Part shown: piece by piece, positions 9,900 through 20,941 of the stretch
How the letters are laid out: every line of letters begins with the position of its first letter
Numbering within the stretch: position 1 is the stretch's first letter
DNA from: Drosophila persimilis
Taxonomy: Eukaryota; Arthropoda; Insecta; Diptera; Drosophilidae
Length of the DNA stretch: 64,000 nt
Reading direction: 5' to 3'
Assembly: GCF_003286085.1 (NCBI RefSeq)
Contig: NW_020825317.1
Location: 4,340,001 to 4,404,000 of the forward strand
Program-made: the position numbers and the translations under genes
Notes under the pieces: model-generated
What the model saw: only the letters and a program-made list of their open reading frames with translations
What the model was told of the DNA's origin: nothing
The model's database searches: none

Positions 9900-12800
9900 A
9901 AAACGAAATGGAAAACGTAAATGCTGCCACGCCCCCTTCCACTCTCTCTTGGATGAGAAGTGGAAGTGCCCTTTCAGGACGGCAGCTGGAAAGCTGGACA
10001 GATTCCAGATGCTTAAAATGCAGGGCACATCCAACGGTTCACGATTTCTCGTAGCTCGTTTTCTGATTACGGATTTCGCTTGCTCGAAATTTTTTGAATT
10101 GTGATTTGAATTGATGCGAGAAACTATATCAAGAAAAAAAGCAATAATAAAAACTATAGAGAGAAAGGAAAGAAAGGAGAGGAGAGCAGACAGCATAGTG
10201 GTGTTTTGTGGGAGTGGAGTGCCATGGCTCTGCAACGCCTGTGGCATGGCCAATTAGCTTGGAAGCCAACGATCCCAGCGATTGCTTGTGGAACTTCTGC
10301 TGGTGTTGCATTTACCAACCAGCAGAAGAGAAATTGAGTGGTCCCCATCTAGGTGAGATTTGATGATTGTTGGTTTGATACCCCTAAAAAGGGATCCTTC
10401 ACACAGTTCGAGGGATCTACCAATCTAATCTGCAAAGAAATCGAGATAATACTTCTGAGAATAGACTTCTATTCAATTAAAAGATGAGACAGAAGACGAA
10501 ATCTTTCCCCACGATTCCAAATGATGAACCTTATATCGTCAACATAGAGAGAAGAGACGACCTCCATAAGATTATGATTTCATATATTCGTTTAAACGAA
10601 TAAAGCAAAAATTAGGAACATGATCCAAAGAAGATGAAAGTTTTACCCCCAAAAACTGACCTAATCTAAATTCCAAGCGATATATCCACATACCATTCGT
10701 AGTCTGAGAGTTTTTTTGGTGAATTTGGATTCATTAATCAGTATGCCAGACCATACTCTCCCTCCGGAATAATTCGATTAGTGTGTCAGAAAAAAGGGAG
10801 AGAACATTCATGGGTCTACTTAAAGATTATCCACTAGTTAGATACTCCAAGTGCAGATCTTTCCACAGAGATTTCTCATTCCACTGTAATCCTCTCTCCA
10901 TTGGTTGTCTCTGATCATGATGGATGGTCAAAACGCACTTAATCATCCTCTCTCTTGCCGCCAAACTCTGTTGCATAATTCGGCCAACCAGTTGTGGCAT
11001 TTGATCCTTATGGCATTATCGCTGACCCAGTTCAGAGTCGGAGCTGGAGTTCGGAAAGTGAAAGGATGACAGCTGGAGTGATGGACATGTTGGGAATGAT
11101 GGGCATGTGCCTGTGCATGTGCATGGGCATGGGTATGGGCATAGGCATAGGGCCCCCACTGCGCTGGTCTTGAGATGAACTTGAGGCTTGGGATAGAGCC
11201 ATGATTCTGTCTGTCTGGCTTTTTCTGCTATCGGGATGGAGGGGGTGGGGGGTTCTCCCACGTTCATTAGCATAATTGAGCCGCCACATCCGGCCAGATC
11301 CGGAAGCGGCCAGAATTCGCTCACTGAGACGTGACTTGGACTGTGACTGTGACTTAAACCAAATGCTCAAGATCTCATAGAGATTTCGTCAGGGTCAAAG
11401 CTGCGTGAAAGTTACGCAACTCTGAACTCCAGCCCTCTGCCCCTCTTTCCCACTATGTATTTCTCTTTTGTCATTCTCGTTTTTCTTTCATTGGAATCTT
11501 TGCTGTGTTTTCTATATGTTTATGTGTCGACAAATTCATTCAAGCACAAAACAAAAGAAAGGTAAAAGGGCAGGGAGGGAGATCTCTGGCACAATAAATT
11601 AGATAAGTTTTTGAAGGCCCTCCCTCCCTCCGCTGGGGATGGCTGTGACAGGTGCAGAGAGAGATGGAGCGTGCTTTATGGCTCTGCTCATTAGCTATCG
11701 ATAACTGATCGATATCTCCATCGATCAATGTAGATTGCTGCTGGCCAAATTATGTGCGAACTTTGGACAAAAGTTCACCAGGGTTGGATGCCAAGAGGGG
11801 GGTCTTACACATTGGCAGAGAAAAAAGTAGCTTGATTTATCGAAGGCTTCAATACCCTTGCTAATAGATAAAGGGATCTAAATAGATCAAATGAGTCCAT
11901 CACGGAGTATACCAATTTCCAAAGCCATTAAATATAATTTAAAACCTTTCTAACTGGATGAATCTACATACATATATACATACGTATGTATGCACATACA
12001 TATATGGGAAATCAAGCAGAAACCATATCATACCACGTACAGAGCAGTAAATATCAGAATTTTTGAATACATAACATATTTTTAAATGCATACGAAAGCC
12101 ATGTGTTCCCAAACATGTGTGGAAAATAATAATACCATCTGACAAAGTGTATTAAAAAGCGTTAAATATTATACCATTTCATCGTTATTGTTGTTCCACC
12201 ATGCCATGGGTTTTATTATCGCTTTTGTTATTTATGACTTTTACGCCTGATTTTTGTTAATTTTTACCCACACTTCACACTCCACACTCCATAAGGTAGG
12301 GATCGGGAACTGGCAGAAATAAAATGAAATGGCTGTGAGGTTGTGGCAGGTTGAGGTTTCTTCGGTATCGGTATTAAAGTGCAGCAGCAGCGGACGACAA
12401 CGACCATTCACTTTTCATTTCATATCGTTCATGTTGTTATTTCGAATGTGGTAACATTTTGTGTTGTTAAATCATTTCTTGCTTTTTCTCTTTTCCACCA
12501 TTTCTTCTTGTGGGCAAGTACCACAACGGATGGAAGGGATCACCAGAGGGATCAGCAAAGTTCAAATATAGCCAGGAAGAGAAAGAGGATCCCTATTTCC
12601 CCTAGAGAGAGAAAAGAAGGAACAACAACAAGGTGTTCAACTCAAGGAATTTTCCATCGGAAAATCGCCTATTATACTTTAGGACTATCAGAGTGCCAGA
12701 AGCATCTCCAGGATATAATATACTCAGTATATTTATAACACCAGGGAGCAAAATGTATAATCTTTTGGTGCAGATAAAAACTAAAAAGTCTTTCCTTCGG

Positions 12801-13640
12801 TTTCGGCTCTTTAGATCCTAGTAAGTCAGCATTCGAATCAGCTATAGCCAATGATTTCTGAATATTGTTTACAGGAATTTTACAGGTTTTTTTTTTCAGA
12901 TACACCTTTGTAACCATTTTCATTCGCAATCCAAAATTATTTTAGAGGCTATTGATTTTTTCACATCAACACTTCATCGTTCCTATGGCAGTTAAATATA
13001 TTACTATATTGATTCTATCTCGACTATTCCGTATGCATGAAACTCTTAATTCTGTTCTTCCAGCAAGCACTTTCACAGACAACTCATGACGCAAAAATTC
13101 TATGGCCTGTTCTCCATTCCACACTCAATGCATGGATCACAATTTCAGAGGTGGTGAAATGTATACAAACATATACAAAATCGAAAATCAGTAGTAAAGG
13201 GCGGTGACGGCTCACTTTTTCTAGGTTGTTCAGTAAGTTTTTCGGTTCGATAAGAAAAACACAATTTGAAATACACTTTATTATTCAGTATAGTCTCCCT
13301 GAACACCTGTTCCAACGATATTCCAATCTATGAATTATGAATTTTGAATACGCTTCCACATTCCACAGCAAATATTTTGATGATCAGTAATACTAAACTT
13401 AATATATAATATATTGTACAAATTACATTTATCATTAGCTCGCATACATATGTATATACTGACTGAGTGCCGGCCTTTGCCGCGGCTCAAAACGTTCTCG
13501 ATGGTTTTTTTGGCCTCTTGGTGCTTCTCTTTCGCTTGGGAAATGGGCCTTTTGGTAACAGTTGGTCAGTTGGTTTTTGCAGATATCAAGTTTATTTGCA
13601 AGTGCACCGCCAAAAATAGTCACGAATTTGAGAAAAGTTG
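9900..13640. other. Intergenic, no gene seen
   Basis: AT-rich spacer with a few CGAT-rich words (11695-11730). A possible degraded terminal sequence near 13225 (TAGGTTGTTCAGTAAGTTTTTCGG) resembles mariner-type ends but was not proven. The open frames are short and protein-unlike. Confidence 0.45.
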
Positions 13641-13659
13641 TCATCAAATACTGCAAGGG

Positions 13660-14090
13660 GAGGGAGTTCTTATACCCGATGAGTATAGTTTAGATTTTAG
13701 ATTTAGATTTGTTTCAGATTTGTGGGGAAAATGAATGTGTGTAACGTCCAGAAGGAAGCGTTTCCGATCCCATAAAGTATATATATTCTCGATCAGCATC
13801 AATAGCCAAGTTGATACAGCCAAGTGTGTCTGTCCATCTGTCCGTCCATATGAGCGCTCAGAGACTATAAAAGCTAGAGCAACGACATTTTGTATCCAGA
13901 CTTCTGTGATATGTCAAAATCTGTGAGAATCTGTGAAAATAATCTGTGCAAAATCATAGAGAATGATTATATCAACCAGATTGCTCAATCTGGATCAGAT
14001 CGGATCATTATTATAGCCAAAACGAACAAATCAATTTTTGGTCGCTACTCAGCGCCCGACGACACGTTCTGACTGATTTTCTTTCTCTCG
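13660..14090. mobile_element. DINE-1 / INE-1 (DNAREP1) Helitron-like fragment
   Basis: The stretch 13738-13900 reads GTAACGTCCAGAAGGAAGCG, then 'TTTCCGATCCCATAAAG', 'TATATATTCTCGATCAGC', 'TGTCTGTCCATCTGTCCGTC' and 'ACTATAAAAGCTAGAGC'. This is the characteristic core of the abundant non-autonomous Helitron-like element INE-1 of Drosophila, recognised from family knowledge. It has no coding capacity. It directly abuts the left end of the LTR element at about 14095, so one may have inserted into or next to the other. Confidence 0.8.
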
Positions 14091-14094
14091 AAGG

Positions 14095-14465
14095 AGGAGG
14101 ATGTTTCCGGATTACCAATAAATAAGCTTTGTTTAAATGTTAAATCCAAAATGTTTTATTTCAAACTCAATATCTTGGATTTTAATTCTCAATTAAGACT
14201 GACTGCATGACCTTTGTCTTGCCGTTCTTATGATTGTTGCTGGTCTTCCTCTGTGGACGTCGCTGACTCTGTATTTCCAAAAATAGCTTATTTACCATTC
14301 TTGAACGATGAGCTCTTGGCTGTCGCAATCACATCCTGCCTAGTGCTGACGCCTGTGTTTATACCAGTGTCATTCGATGCGATAATGTTCTACATATTGT
14401 GGGTTAGGCTAAGTCCAAACGTGTGGGCTTGGCGGGGGAGCGTCGATGGGTTTCGAGGGGATTAT
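14095..14465 (-). repeat. 3' LTR of the gypsy-type element
   Basis: Matches the copy at 18284-18680 over about 350 bases (shared words include ACCAATAAATAAGCTTTGT and CTGGTCTTCCTCTGT). The outer 20-odd bases present in the other LTR are not seen here, so this end is truncated or diverged. A minus-strand AATAAA signal is at about 14155. The boundary on the inner side is approximate. Confidence 0.75.
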
Positions 14466-14482
14466 TCCTCCCCACCTAGACT
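14466..14482 (-). other. Polypurine tract of the LTR element
   Basis: On the minus strand, AGGTGGGGAGGAA directly precedes the inner edge of the 3' LTR, where the plus-strand primer is expected in gypsy elements. Its position supports the LTR boundary. Confidence 0.5.
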
Positions 14483-14709
14483 GAAGAGAGGGCCATAATG
14501 GAGGTATGGTCGGAACGGAGCTGGAATCCGAATGAAATTGGAGGTCGATGGTTACTTTTCTTCTTTTGATGAATAAAATGCCCGTGCAGGTTAGGCTCCC
14601 AGCCAAATATGTTATATGTAGAGATGAGATGGTTTTTGGCTATTGCTCTTATTTCGATGATAGGGGCGTTATCCTGCGTGAAATTTAGGTGTAACGTTTG
14701 TAGATTTAA

Positions 14710-14940
14710 CTATTCCATAGGTCTGTTTGTTGTTATGTTAGTTTCGAGTGGTAGTTGAATTTTGATGTCTTCGGTCAATTCGAGTGTGTTGTCTCCATAG
14801 GTGATATCGTTGATCTTAATTGTGTAGTTTTCGAATTTTATAGTTTCTGTCCCATTGATTATGGCTTCTTGATCCCATGATGGTGTGACCTTGGTGTTGA
14901 CTGCGTTGATTAGTACCACTGTGCCTTGTTCTTCTTCCAT
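14710..14940 (-). pseudogene. Possible env-position remnant of the LTR element
   Basis: A 76-aa frame with three N-glycosylation sequons (NGT, NYT, NIT) lies just upstream of the 3' LTR on the element's coding strand. That is where errantiviruses carry env. It is too short and too diverged to identify by eye, so env origin is inferred from position only. Confidence 0.35.
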
Positions 14941-15167
14941 AATTGATTCGCTTTCGGTTATGTTTGTTGCTTCGCATGACGTCTTTACTCCTTGAAATAA
15001 TCCTTGTAGACATTTGTATTGGGTTATTTCATTATTCTTTGGGCTTTCGCATATGAACTCTTCTCCTAGTCTTGAACATTTTACATTTGTATGCTTAATA
15101 TTATTCTTATTATTATATGAAACATATTTTCGAATCTTAAGAATATTCTTTATATTATTATTATTAG

Positions 15168-16093
15168 GTTTGGTAATCTTTACAAAATCGTTAATAAATC
15201 TTCTGTAATATCCTAACAGGCCTAAGAAGGATTTTACTTCCTTTTTGTTCTTTGGAATTGGGAATACCCTGATGGCAGAAAGTTAATTTCGGTTTGGTTT
15301 AATTCTTTTATCTGGAACTATGTGCCCTAAGTATTCGATTTCTTTCTTTAAAAATTCTGATTCGTGTCGAGCTCTGGCTGTGCTATCAAGAAACTTCATT
15401 AATTACAGGCATAGGATGTTTTTCTTTAATAGTTTTTTCGTTAAGCTTCCTGTAATATATTACTAGTCCCCATTTCTTGGTTTTTGTTGCGTAAAATTTC
15501 TTTGATAATAGGAAAACTGGTGTGCTTTCTGCATTTTAGAAAGTTTTTTTTGGATTTCCTGAATTTCTGGTTGGCTGTATCAAATGGTATTTTATATACC
15601 GGAATGTCGTTTATTGTCTTGAGTATTTGTTTAAAAACGTTGGTAAAGGATCGATTTTTCTGTTCGTTATACTTTAATTAGATCTGTTTTGATCTGTCTT
15701 TGTTCGGAATGAAAAAATCCGGTTCTTTGATCTTTAAAATAGTTTTAGAATTTTCCTCCATCGAATGTGTACCCGAAGATTTGTTGTATTTAGTACACAA
15801 GTCTGTTTGGAAGATTGTTGTAGGAATACAGTTTTTTTCTGTTTACAACAGCTTTGATATGTTTAAGAATATCCATACCAATTAATCCATCGAATAGTGA
15901 ATGGAAATTTACAGTAATGGTGAAAATATAGTGTTGTCGTTGAACTCCGCGATAGGGGAATATGGGTTTTGCATTTTTTTGGTTGTACGTTCAGTGCTGT
16001 TTTGATGGAAATTGGGTAGGGTAATTTTATTTGATCTCTATTGTAAATTACTAGTGGTCTTATAAAGGAACGTTCGGCTCCCATGTCTGTCAA
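15168..16093 (-). pseudogene. Broken pol (protease and reverse transcriptase fragments)
   Basis: The protease active-site region reads DMGAERSFI in place of the usual D(T/S)GA, so the catalytic motif is altered. Reverse transcriptase fragments (YYRKLNEKTI, then EIEYLGHIV, then LLGYYRRFINDF) lie in different frames with the central palm region deleted. No integrase HHCC or DDE core is visible downstream. Non-functional. Confidence 0.75.
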
Positions 16094-16161
16094 AAATTTT
16101 AATGCGCTCTTTCTTCCTACGTTAATAGCGATACAAGGGAAAATTGTCCCATAAGCTTTAT

Positions 16162-17136
16162 TTAAGTAGACCGTCGGTTCTTCGAGGCTTTCTGCCGAAA
16201 AATTGCATCATCGTTAATGTTATGTAATTCTATTTGCTGGTCACTGTCTTGGACTTCTTCAAAATTTTGTAGGTCTTTTTTGTTCTTGTCGTTGTAGCAT
16301 CTTTTGTATTGCTGTCTTTCTTCTTTTGGCATAATAGCCGGCATATTCCTTCTTGGTTCCCTGTATTGGTTGTAATATCGTTGGTCAGGGCTTCGTGTAT
16401 TATTTATCATTGTGTTGTTGTCAGGGCGGTTAAAATCGTTCCTTTGGTTATAATTTGACGTTCGTGGTTTGTCAGTGAATAGTCCTCTTTCCTGTTTCTT
16501 CCTATTTTCTAGGTAATATATTTCCCTTTTTTTGATAGCTGCTTCGTACGCTTCTTGTAGTGTTTTGGGGTTCATAGCCTTAATAGTTGGCCCTAGTGGT
16601 CCTCTGATCCCTCTTAGGAATTCATTGAGACATAAGTCTTTAACTAGCTCCTTTTTTGTTTTAATACGTGTCGGTTCAGTTTCTTTGGCTTCGGTGAGTC
16701 GAAATAATGTCAGTTTTAGTTCGGTGATCTGTTCGTACAATCTTTGAATTGATAGCCCTTTCGTCGATAGCCTATGTAATTCGTACATGAGAGTTGGTTC
16801 GTCTCTTTTATCAGAGAAATGCCATATAAGAACTTCTTTAATCTCGTCCCAACTCAAGGTAGCACCTGCAGCATTAACTGCATCATTTGCTTTACCTTCG
16901 ATCTTGTTTCTAATCGCTCTAAGAAGCACTTTACCATACGGTGTTTGGTCGGTGCCTCTAATAAGGAGGAGAATTTCTTCGACGTTGCTTATAAAATCTG
17001 ACAGAGTTTTTGAATTTCCATCGTAAGACGGAAGAAATCTGATTGCATCGGGGATCCTCATGGATGCAAAAAAATCTATTGGGCTAATCATATTGGCGTT
17101 TTGATTTGGTGGGGGGGAACTTGATGTTGAAGTCAT
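16162..17136 (-). CDS. Gag of the gypsy-type LTR element
   Basis: An intact 324-aa ORF with an ATG start. The N-terminal Ser/Pro/Asn leader is followed by a capsid-like domain (about residues 25-215) with FLPSYDGNSKTLSDFISNVE, ILLRAIRNKI-type and LSWDEIKEVLIWHFSDKRDE blocks. These are characteristic of gypsy/17.6-type Gag, which assembles the particle around the genomic RNA. The tail is Arg/Asn/Gln-rich (NYNQRNDFNRPDNN) and has no CCHC zinc knuckle, as usual for insect errantivirus Gag. It is still open although pol is destroyed; domestication is possible but unsupported. Confidence 0.8.
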   Translation of the reverse strand: MTSTSSSPPPNQNANMISPIDFFASMRIPDAIRFLPSYDGNSKTLSDFISNVEEILLLIRGTDQTPYGKVLLRAIRNKIEGKANDAVNAAGATLSWDEIKEVLIWHFSDKRDEPTLMYELHRLSTKGLSIQRLYEQITELKLTLFRLTEAKETEPTRIKTKKELVKDLCLNEFLRGIRGPLGPTIKAMNPKTLQEAYEAAIKKREIYYLENRKKQERGLFTDKPRTSNYNQRNDFNRPDNNTMINNTRSPDQRYYNQYREPRRNMPAIMPKEERQQYKRCYNDKNKKDLQNFEEVQDSDQQIELHNINDDAIFRQKASKNRRST

Positions 17137-18263
17137 GCTGAGTGGATGTTCTAACCAAGAGATTTCCTGCCCTGTCTGCTCTACTATCTCTCAGGTATTG
17201 TTAGTTTTTGATTAGTTTGATTCTATCTTCTGGTCTTTGGGATGAGTAAGTGACTGTAGTGTAATATTGTGTGAGTGTGTGTTGTATCTTATGTATATTT
17301 TGTAAATGTAGTTTTGAAAGTGTATACTTTAAGAGGTCTATTCAAATTTCAAGTGCCTTAAAAACTATTTAATTGTATGTGTGTGTGGCAAAACTATTAT
17401 GCTGATCGCTGTGTATGGTGATATTTGATATGTGTACCTTGCGTAGGTGTTGTGCTCGAAGAGTGCGGCGTTGCTGTGTAAGTCGATATTCAATCTGTGT
17501 TGCCTTGATTGCCTGTGTACTGGAAGTCCTAAGGATCCCAATTGTATCTGTAAAGAATTACTTTTATTATTTCTTCTATTTCTTATTTCTGTGTTTCTTT
17601 GAAATGGGGCTTTGAATTAAATGTCCCCCCTTTTTTTTTGTTTAATTTTTTACTCTGTTGTCGAGGGATAGGGCAATGAATTTAGTCTCCCACTTTTAAT
17701 TTATTTGACTCATTTTGTATTTTTTTTCTTAAGATCGGGCAATGAATTTAGTTTCCTTTTTTTATTCTTAAACTCATTTTTCGTGTTCAGTTCGGACAAT
17801 GAATTTAGTTGACGAATGATTGAATGGATATGCCAACAAATTGGTTCGAATGACTTGTTCGTATCCATCGTGTTTGCTCAGCCGGTCGCGTTGGACTGCG
17901 TTATGGGCGTACCGAACGAACGTTACCCTGGCTGACGTGTTTGAGCACACTTTGGGCTATCTCACTAACACAACACCAACAACACTTAAATTCAGCAGAT
18001 TTAATTAATTTATTTTATGCATTTCTTAATATTTATTACCCCTCTTGTACTCTTTGTATATTTTACTGCTTCTAAGGGTCTTTCATATTTTCATTCACTC
18101 TTCTCTTGAACATACAATATTTTTGGGATTCTTTTTAATTTTTTTGTTTTTCATACATTTAAGTTTTCTTTGCATTCTTTCACTTTGTTTTCTTTTCTTT
18201 TTGTTTCTAACTTACAAATGTAACCATAATTTTATATCCATTGGTTCTGTCAAAATTATTTTT

Positions 18264-18283
18264 GACTCCGTTCGACTACGCCA
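18264..18283 (-). other. Primer-binding site of the LTR element
   Basis: On the minus strand TGGCGTAGTCGAACGG starts directly after the inner edge of the 5' LTR. It resembles the TGGCGCAGTCG site, complementary to a tRNA 3' end (tRNA-Ser type), used by 17.6/297-like elements. It fixes the LTR edge near 18284. Confidence 0.6.
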
Positions 18284-18680
18284 GTTATAGTTGGGAGTTC
18301 CTGTGTAGGAGCAGGATGTTCCAGGATTACCAATAAATAAGCTTTGTATAAATGTTAAGTGCAAACAAATTTATTTCAAACTCAATCTCTTTGGTTTGAC
18401 TTCTCAATTAAGACTGACTGCAAGACCTTTGTCTTGCCGTTCTTGTTATTGTTGCTGGTCTTCCTCTGTCGACGTCGCTGCCTCTGTATTTCCGAGAATT
18501 GTTTATGTACCATTCTTGGACGATGAGCTCTTGACTGCCGCAATCACATCCTCCCTAGTGCTGACGCCTGTGTTTATGCAAGTGTAATTCCATGCGACAA
18601 TGTGCTACATACAAGCCCAATCGTGTGGTCTTAGCGGGGGGAACGTCGAGGGGTGTCGAGGCGGCTAGCGCCGTCTGCCG
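18284..18680 (-). repeat. 5' LTR of the gypsy-type element
   Basis: The second copy of the LTR, about 4.2 kb from the first and in the same orientation, bounded on the inner side by the primer-binding site. It shares the GCTGACGCCTGTGTTTAT block. The outer limit near 18680 is approximate because similarity fades there. Confidence 0.7.
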
Positions 18681-18739
18681 GAGGAGAACCATACTGACTA
18701 AGTATAGGGTATAAATGTAGACTTGCGGTCGCAGCAGCA

Positions 18740-20020
18740 ACTCGCAACGGTCCCCCTTCCTTGCAATGGCAATTTCCACAGTAGGGTCTGGCTTTGCAGC
18801 GACTCGAAACTGCAAAAGGGCAGCACGACGATTGTAAGCGGCTTGTAGCTGATTTAAAACGAAAAAGAAGTGATTCTTAAACTGTAAGGTATTGGCATTT
18901 AAAGTCTCTGTTACAGCGGGTTTAGAGTAAGGTGCTTTAAAACTGTAATCGCGGCAAATTTAAACATTAGCTCCCTCTGTGGGTGGTCTAGGCCTGGTTG
19001 CGTTGGGGGAGAAAAAAGGATAAAGCGTTGATATTTGAACGTCACTTGGCTGATCCGACAGGGTCCTATCAGCTGGAGTCAAAATGAAATTTTAAAATTA
19101 AAATGGGTTACAGCAGCAGGATGGTGACAAAATCTTTTTGTTTAAGACCCAAAGTATTTTTGCGACTATTGGAAGAACAGCTGGTTCGACGCACACAAAA
19201 ATCAAGAGAGTTCCATTAGTCTAGAGTTTAGACCTTCGAGTGCAGTCGGATCGACGTCGTCTTCAACAAAGACTTGTGAAGCCTAAGCGAAAAGCGAAAA
19301 TTTAATTTCCAAAGGACGGCTCAATTTGTACTATTTTTTTTTCGAGGAGTTCTTAAAAATTAAAATTGCCTCATTTTGACCTCTGTGCCTCGCCATAACT
19401 GTAAAAGTGTGCTGAAAGGGTAGAAAATTTCGAGTGTCGTGCGTTCCAATTAGGAGCATTGTCATATGTTCAAATTGTGCCTGTGGAATTTCGGCCCGAT
19501 GAAAGTGCAAGTGCAATGCTCCAAGAAGGCAGAGGCAAAGACTAGTGGAGCCAAAGACCATCACGAAAAACAGAGATAGAGTCTACGAAGGAGAGAGAGG
19601 TCGTTTAAGTCTGTGAAAGAAGAGCCAAAGAGTGAAGAAGAAGAGTGATCCTATGGTATCACGAATATGAAAGGAGAAAATACCAGAAGAACAAACAGTT
19701 TTACATACGAGTATATTTGAAAAATGAAGCTATGATCAAAAGAATAGGAGAGTGGAAAGTGGCACGGTAATAAAAGAAAAGTTAAAGAAAGAAGATAAAG
19801 ATTTACCCAAACATTAAAATAAACGCACTCAATTTATAAGAATAACAATTACAACATCTTGCAGCAGCCATCTGAACGATGTGCAGATGGTGTTTTTGTA
19901 GGACGCACTTGTGACATTTCTATTGTAATGATATTTTATACTTTAATAGACTTTAGATACAGGGACTCTAATAGCTACATAATTTCTATACATTTTGTAT
20001 TCGTTAATTTGTGTCAGGGC
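18740..20020. other. Intergenic, no gene seen
   Basis: No protein-like frame. The stretch 19190-19320 (GTGCAGTCGGATCGACGTCG) looks like the 5' leader/internal promoter of a non-LTR element but could not be assigned. Confidence 0.4.
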
Positions 20021-20029
20021 TTCCCCAGT

Positions 20030-20545
20030 GGGAGTGACAGTGCTTTGCATTGACGTCGCACCCTACACCTCGGTTTCCGAGAATACAGGGTTCCTGAATG
20101 AGGACTATGTCGGCTCCACCTTTGGCTAGGTGGAGCAGGAGAGCAGCGCATGATGGTGGAGGTTTATCAGCAGGATGTCGTCCGACATCACGAACGATAC
20201 ATCCGACGCCATTTTGACCTACGCTCTTGGGGCCTCCCCTTTCGAATTTCCGGCAGCTTCGGATCTATCTCGACCTCCGGTTGCCTGCCTGTGGAACTTG
20301 TAAGGGGATGTGGTCACTTTCTTGCAGCCGCAATCCACTGCTCCGTCAGACTCCTCATTTACGATGAGGATGACATCCTCCACCCTGGCCACCTTCCAAT
20401 CGGTTGTAGGAAGGTGGGGATTGCAGACCTGCAGTATCCTAAGGATCTTCTCCGGCCTTGCAGACTTGCTGGCTGAGCGTTGTCGCTTACTTGTGCTACC
20501 ACGACCTTGTTACCAGCCGACCTCACGGTAATTTTGAAGTTTTTA
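20030..20545 (-). mobile_element. LOA/R1-like non-LTR retrotransposon remnant (ORF1 end, endonuclease start)
   Basis: On the minus strand, an ORF1-like stretch (20545-20210) contains NAFKNFKITVRSAGNKVVVA and, after a frameshift, PEKILRILQVCNPHLPTTDW and VARVEDVILIVNEESDGAV. It then gives way to MASDVSFVMSDDILLINLHH and LAKGGADIVLIQEPCILGN. The last is the N-terminal core of the apurinic-type endonuclease that opens ORF2 (family consensus ...DIVLIQEPW...). Frameshifts and an in-frame stop show decay, and the copy is truncated at about 20030. Similar LOA elements (Bilbo, Trim) are known from obscura-group flies. Confidence 0.7.
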
Positions 20546-20941
20546 AAGGCGTTAAGGCCTAAAAGTGATGTACATGTACATTATGTACTTATAGGATTCT
20601 CCGATCCACATCTGCCAAGCAGAAAGGTTCCATACCCATGTGCCATTTGCCTGTCTCAATGATTTCTTAGAGGAAGAACCGGTCTTTGTGTTTAAGCATT
20701 CGATTTATGTACATATGTATTTCAATAATAATACTGTGAGTGTAACGTGCAATGTGGATTATTCTAGTTGTTATTTTGTTCTTGTGTTAAAATTCATTTA
20801 AAATGTTCTCTTTTAAGCTCTATCTTAGGGGCTAGGCTAATTTTAGTGATAATTTAAAGACAATGACCAGAAAGGATACGCACAGTACCCTAGAATAATC
20901 GTATATATCCGATATCTCGAACATGCTGGATGGTATATGAT

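Larger units (their letters stand above)
14095..18680 (-). mobile_element. Gypsy-type LTR retrotransposon, internally deleted
   Basis: Two similar blocks (about 14095-14465 and 18284-18680) flank gag and pol remnants on the minus strand. Read on the minus strand the order is 5' LTR, a tRNA-like primer site, gag, a decayed protease, broken reverse transcriptase pieces, a possible env-position ORF, a purine tract and the 3' LTR. Reverse transcriptase motifs are present only as fragments: a WGLVIYYRKLNEKTI-like block at about 15400-15475, EIEYLGHIVP at about 15311-15360 and LLGYYRRFINDF at about 15168-15230. The catalytic palm between the first two, and RNase H plus integrase after the third, are missing. 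The copy is therefore dead for transposition, although gag is still open. The LTRs differ by many substitutions, so the insertion is not recent. Confidence 0.85.

Noticed and set aside
13226..13270. Mariner-like terminal sequence
   Set aside because: Only a partial resemblance; no transposase frame or second terminal repeat was found.
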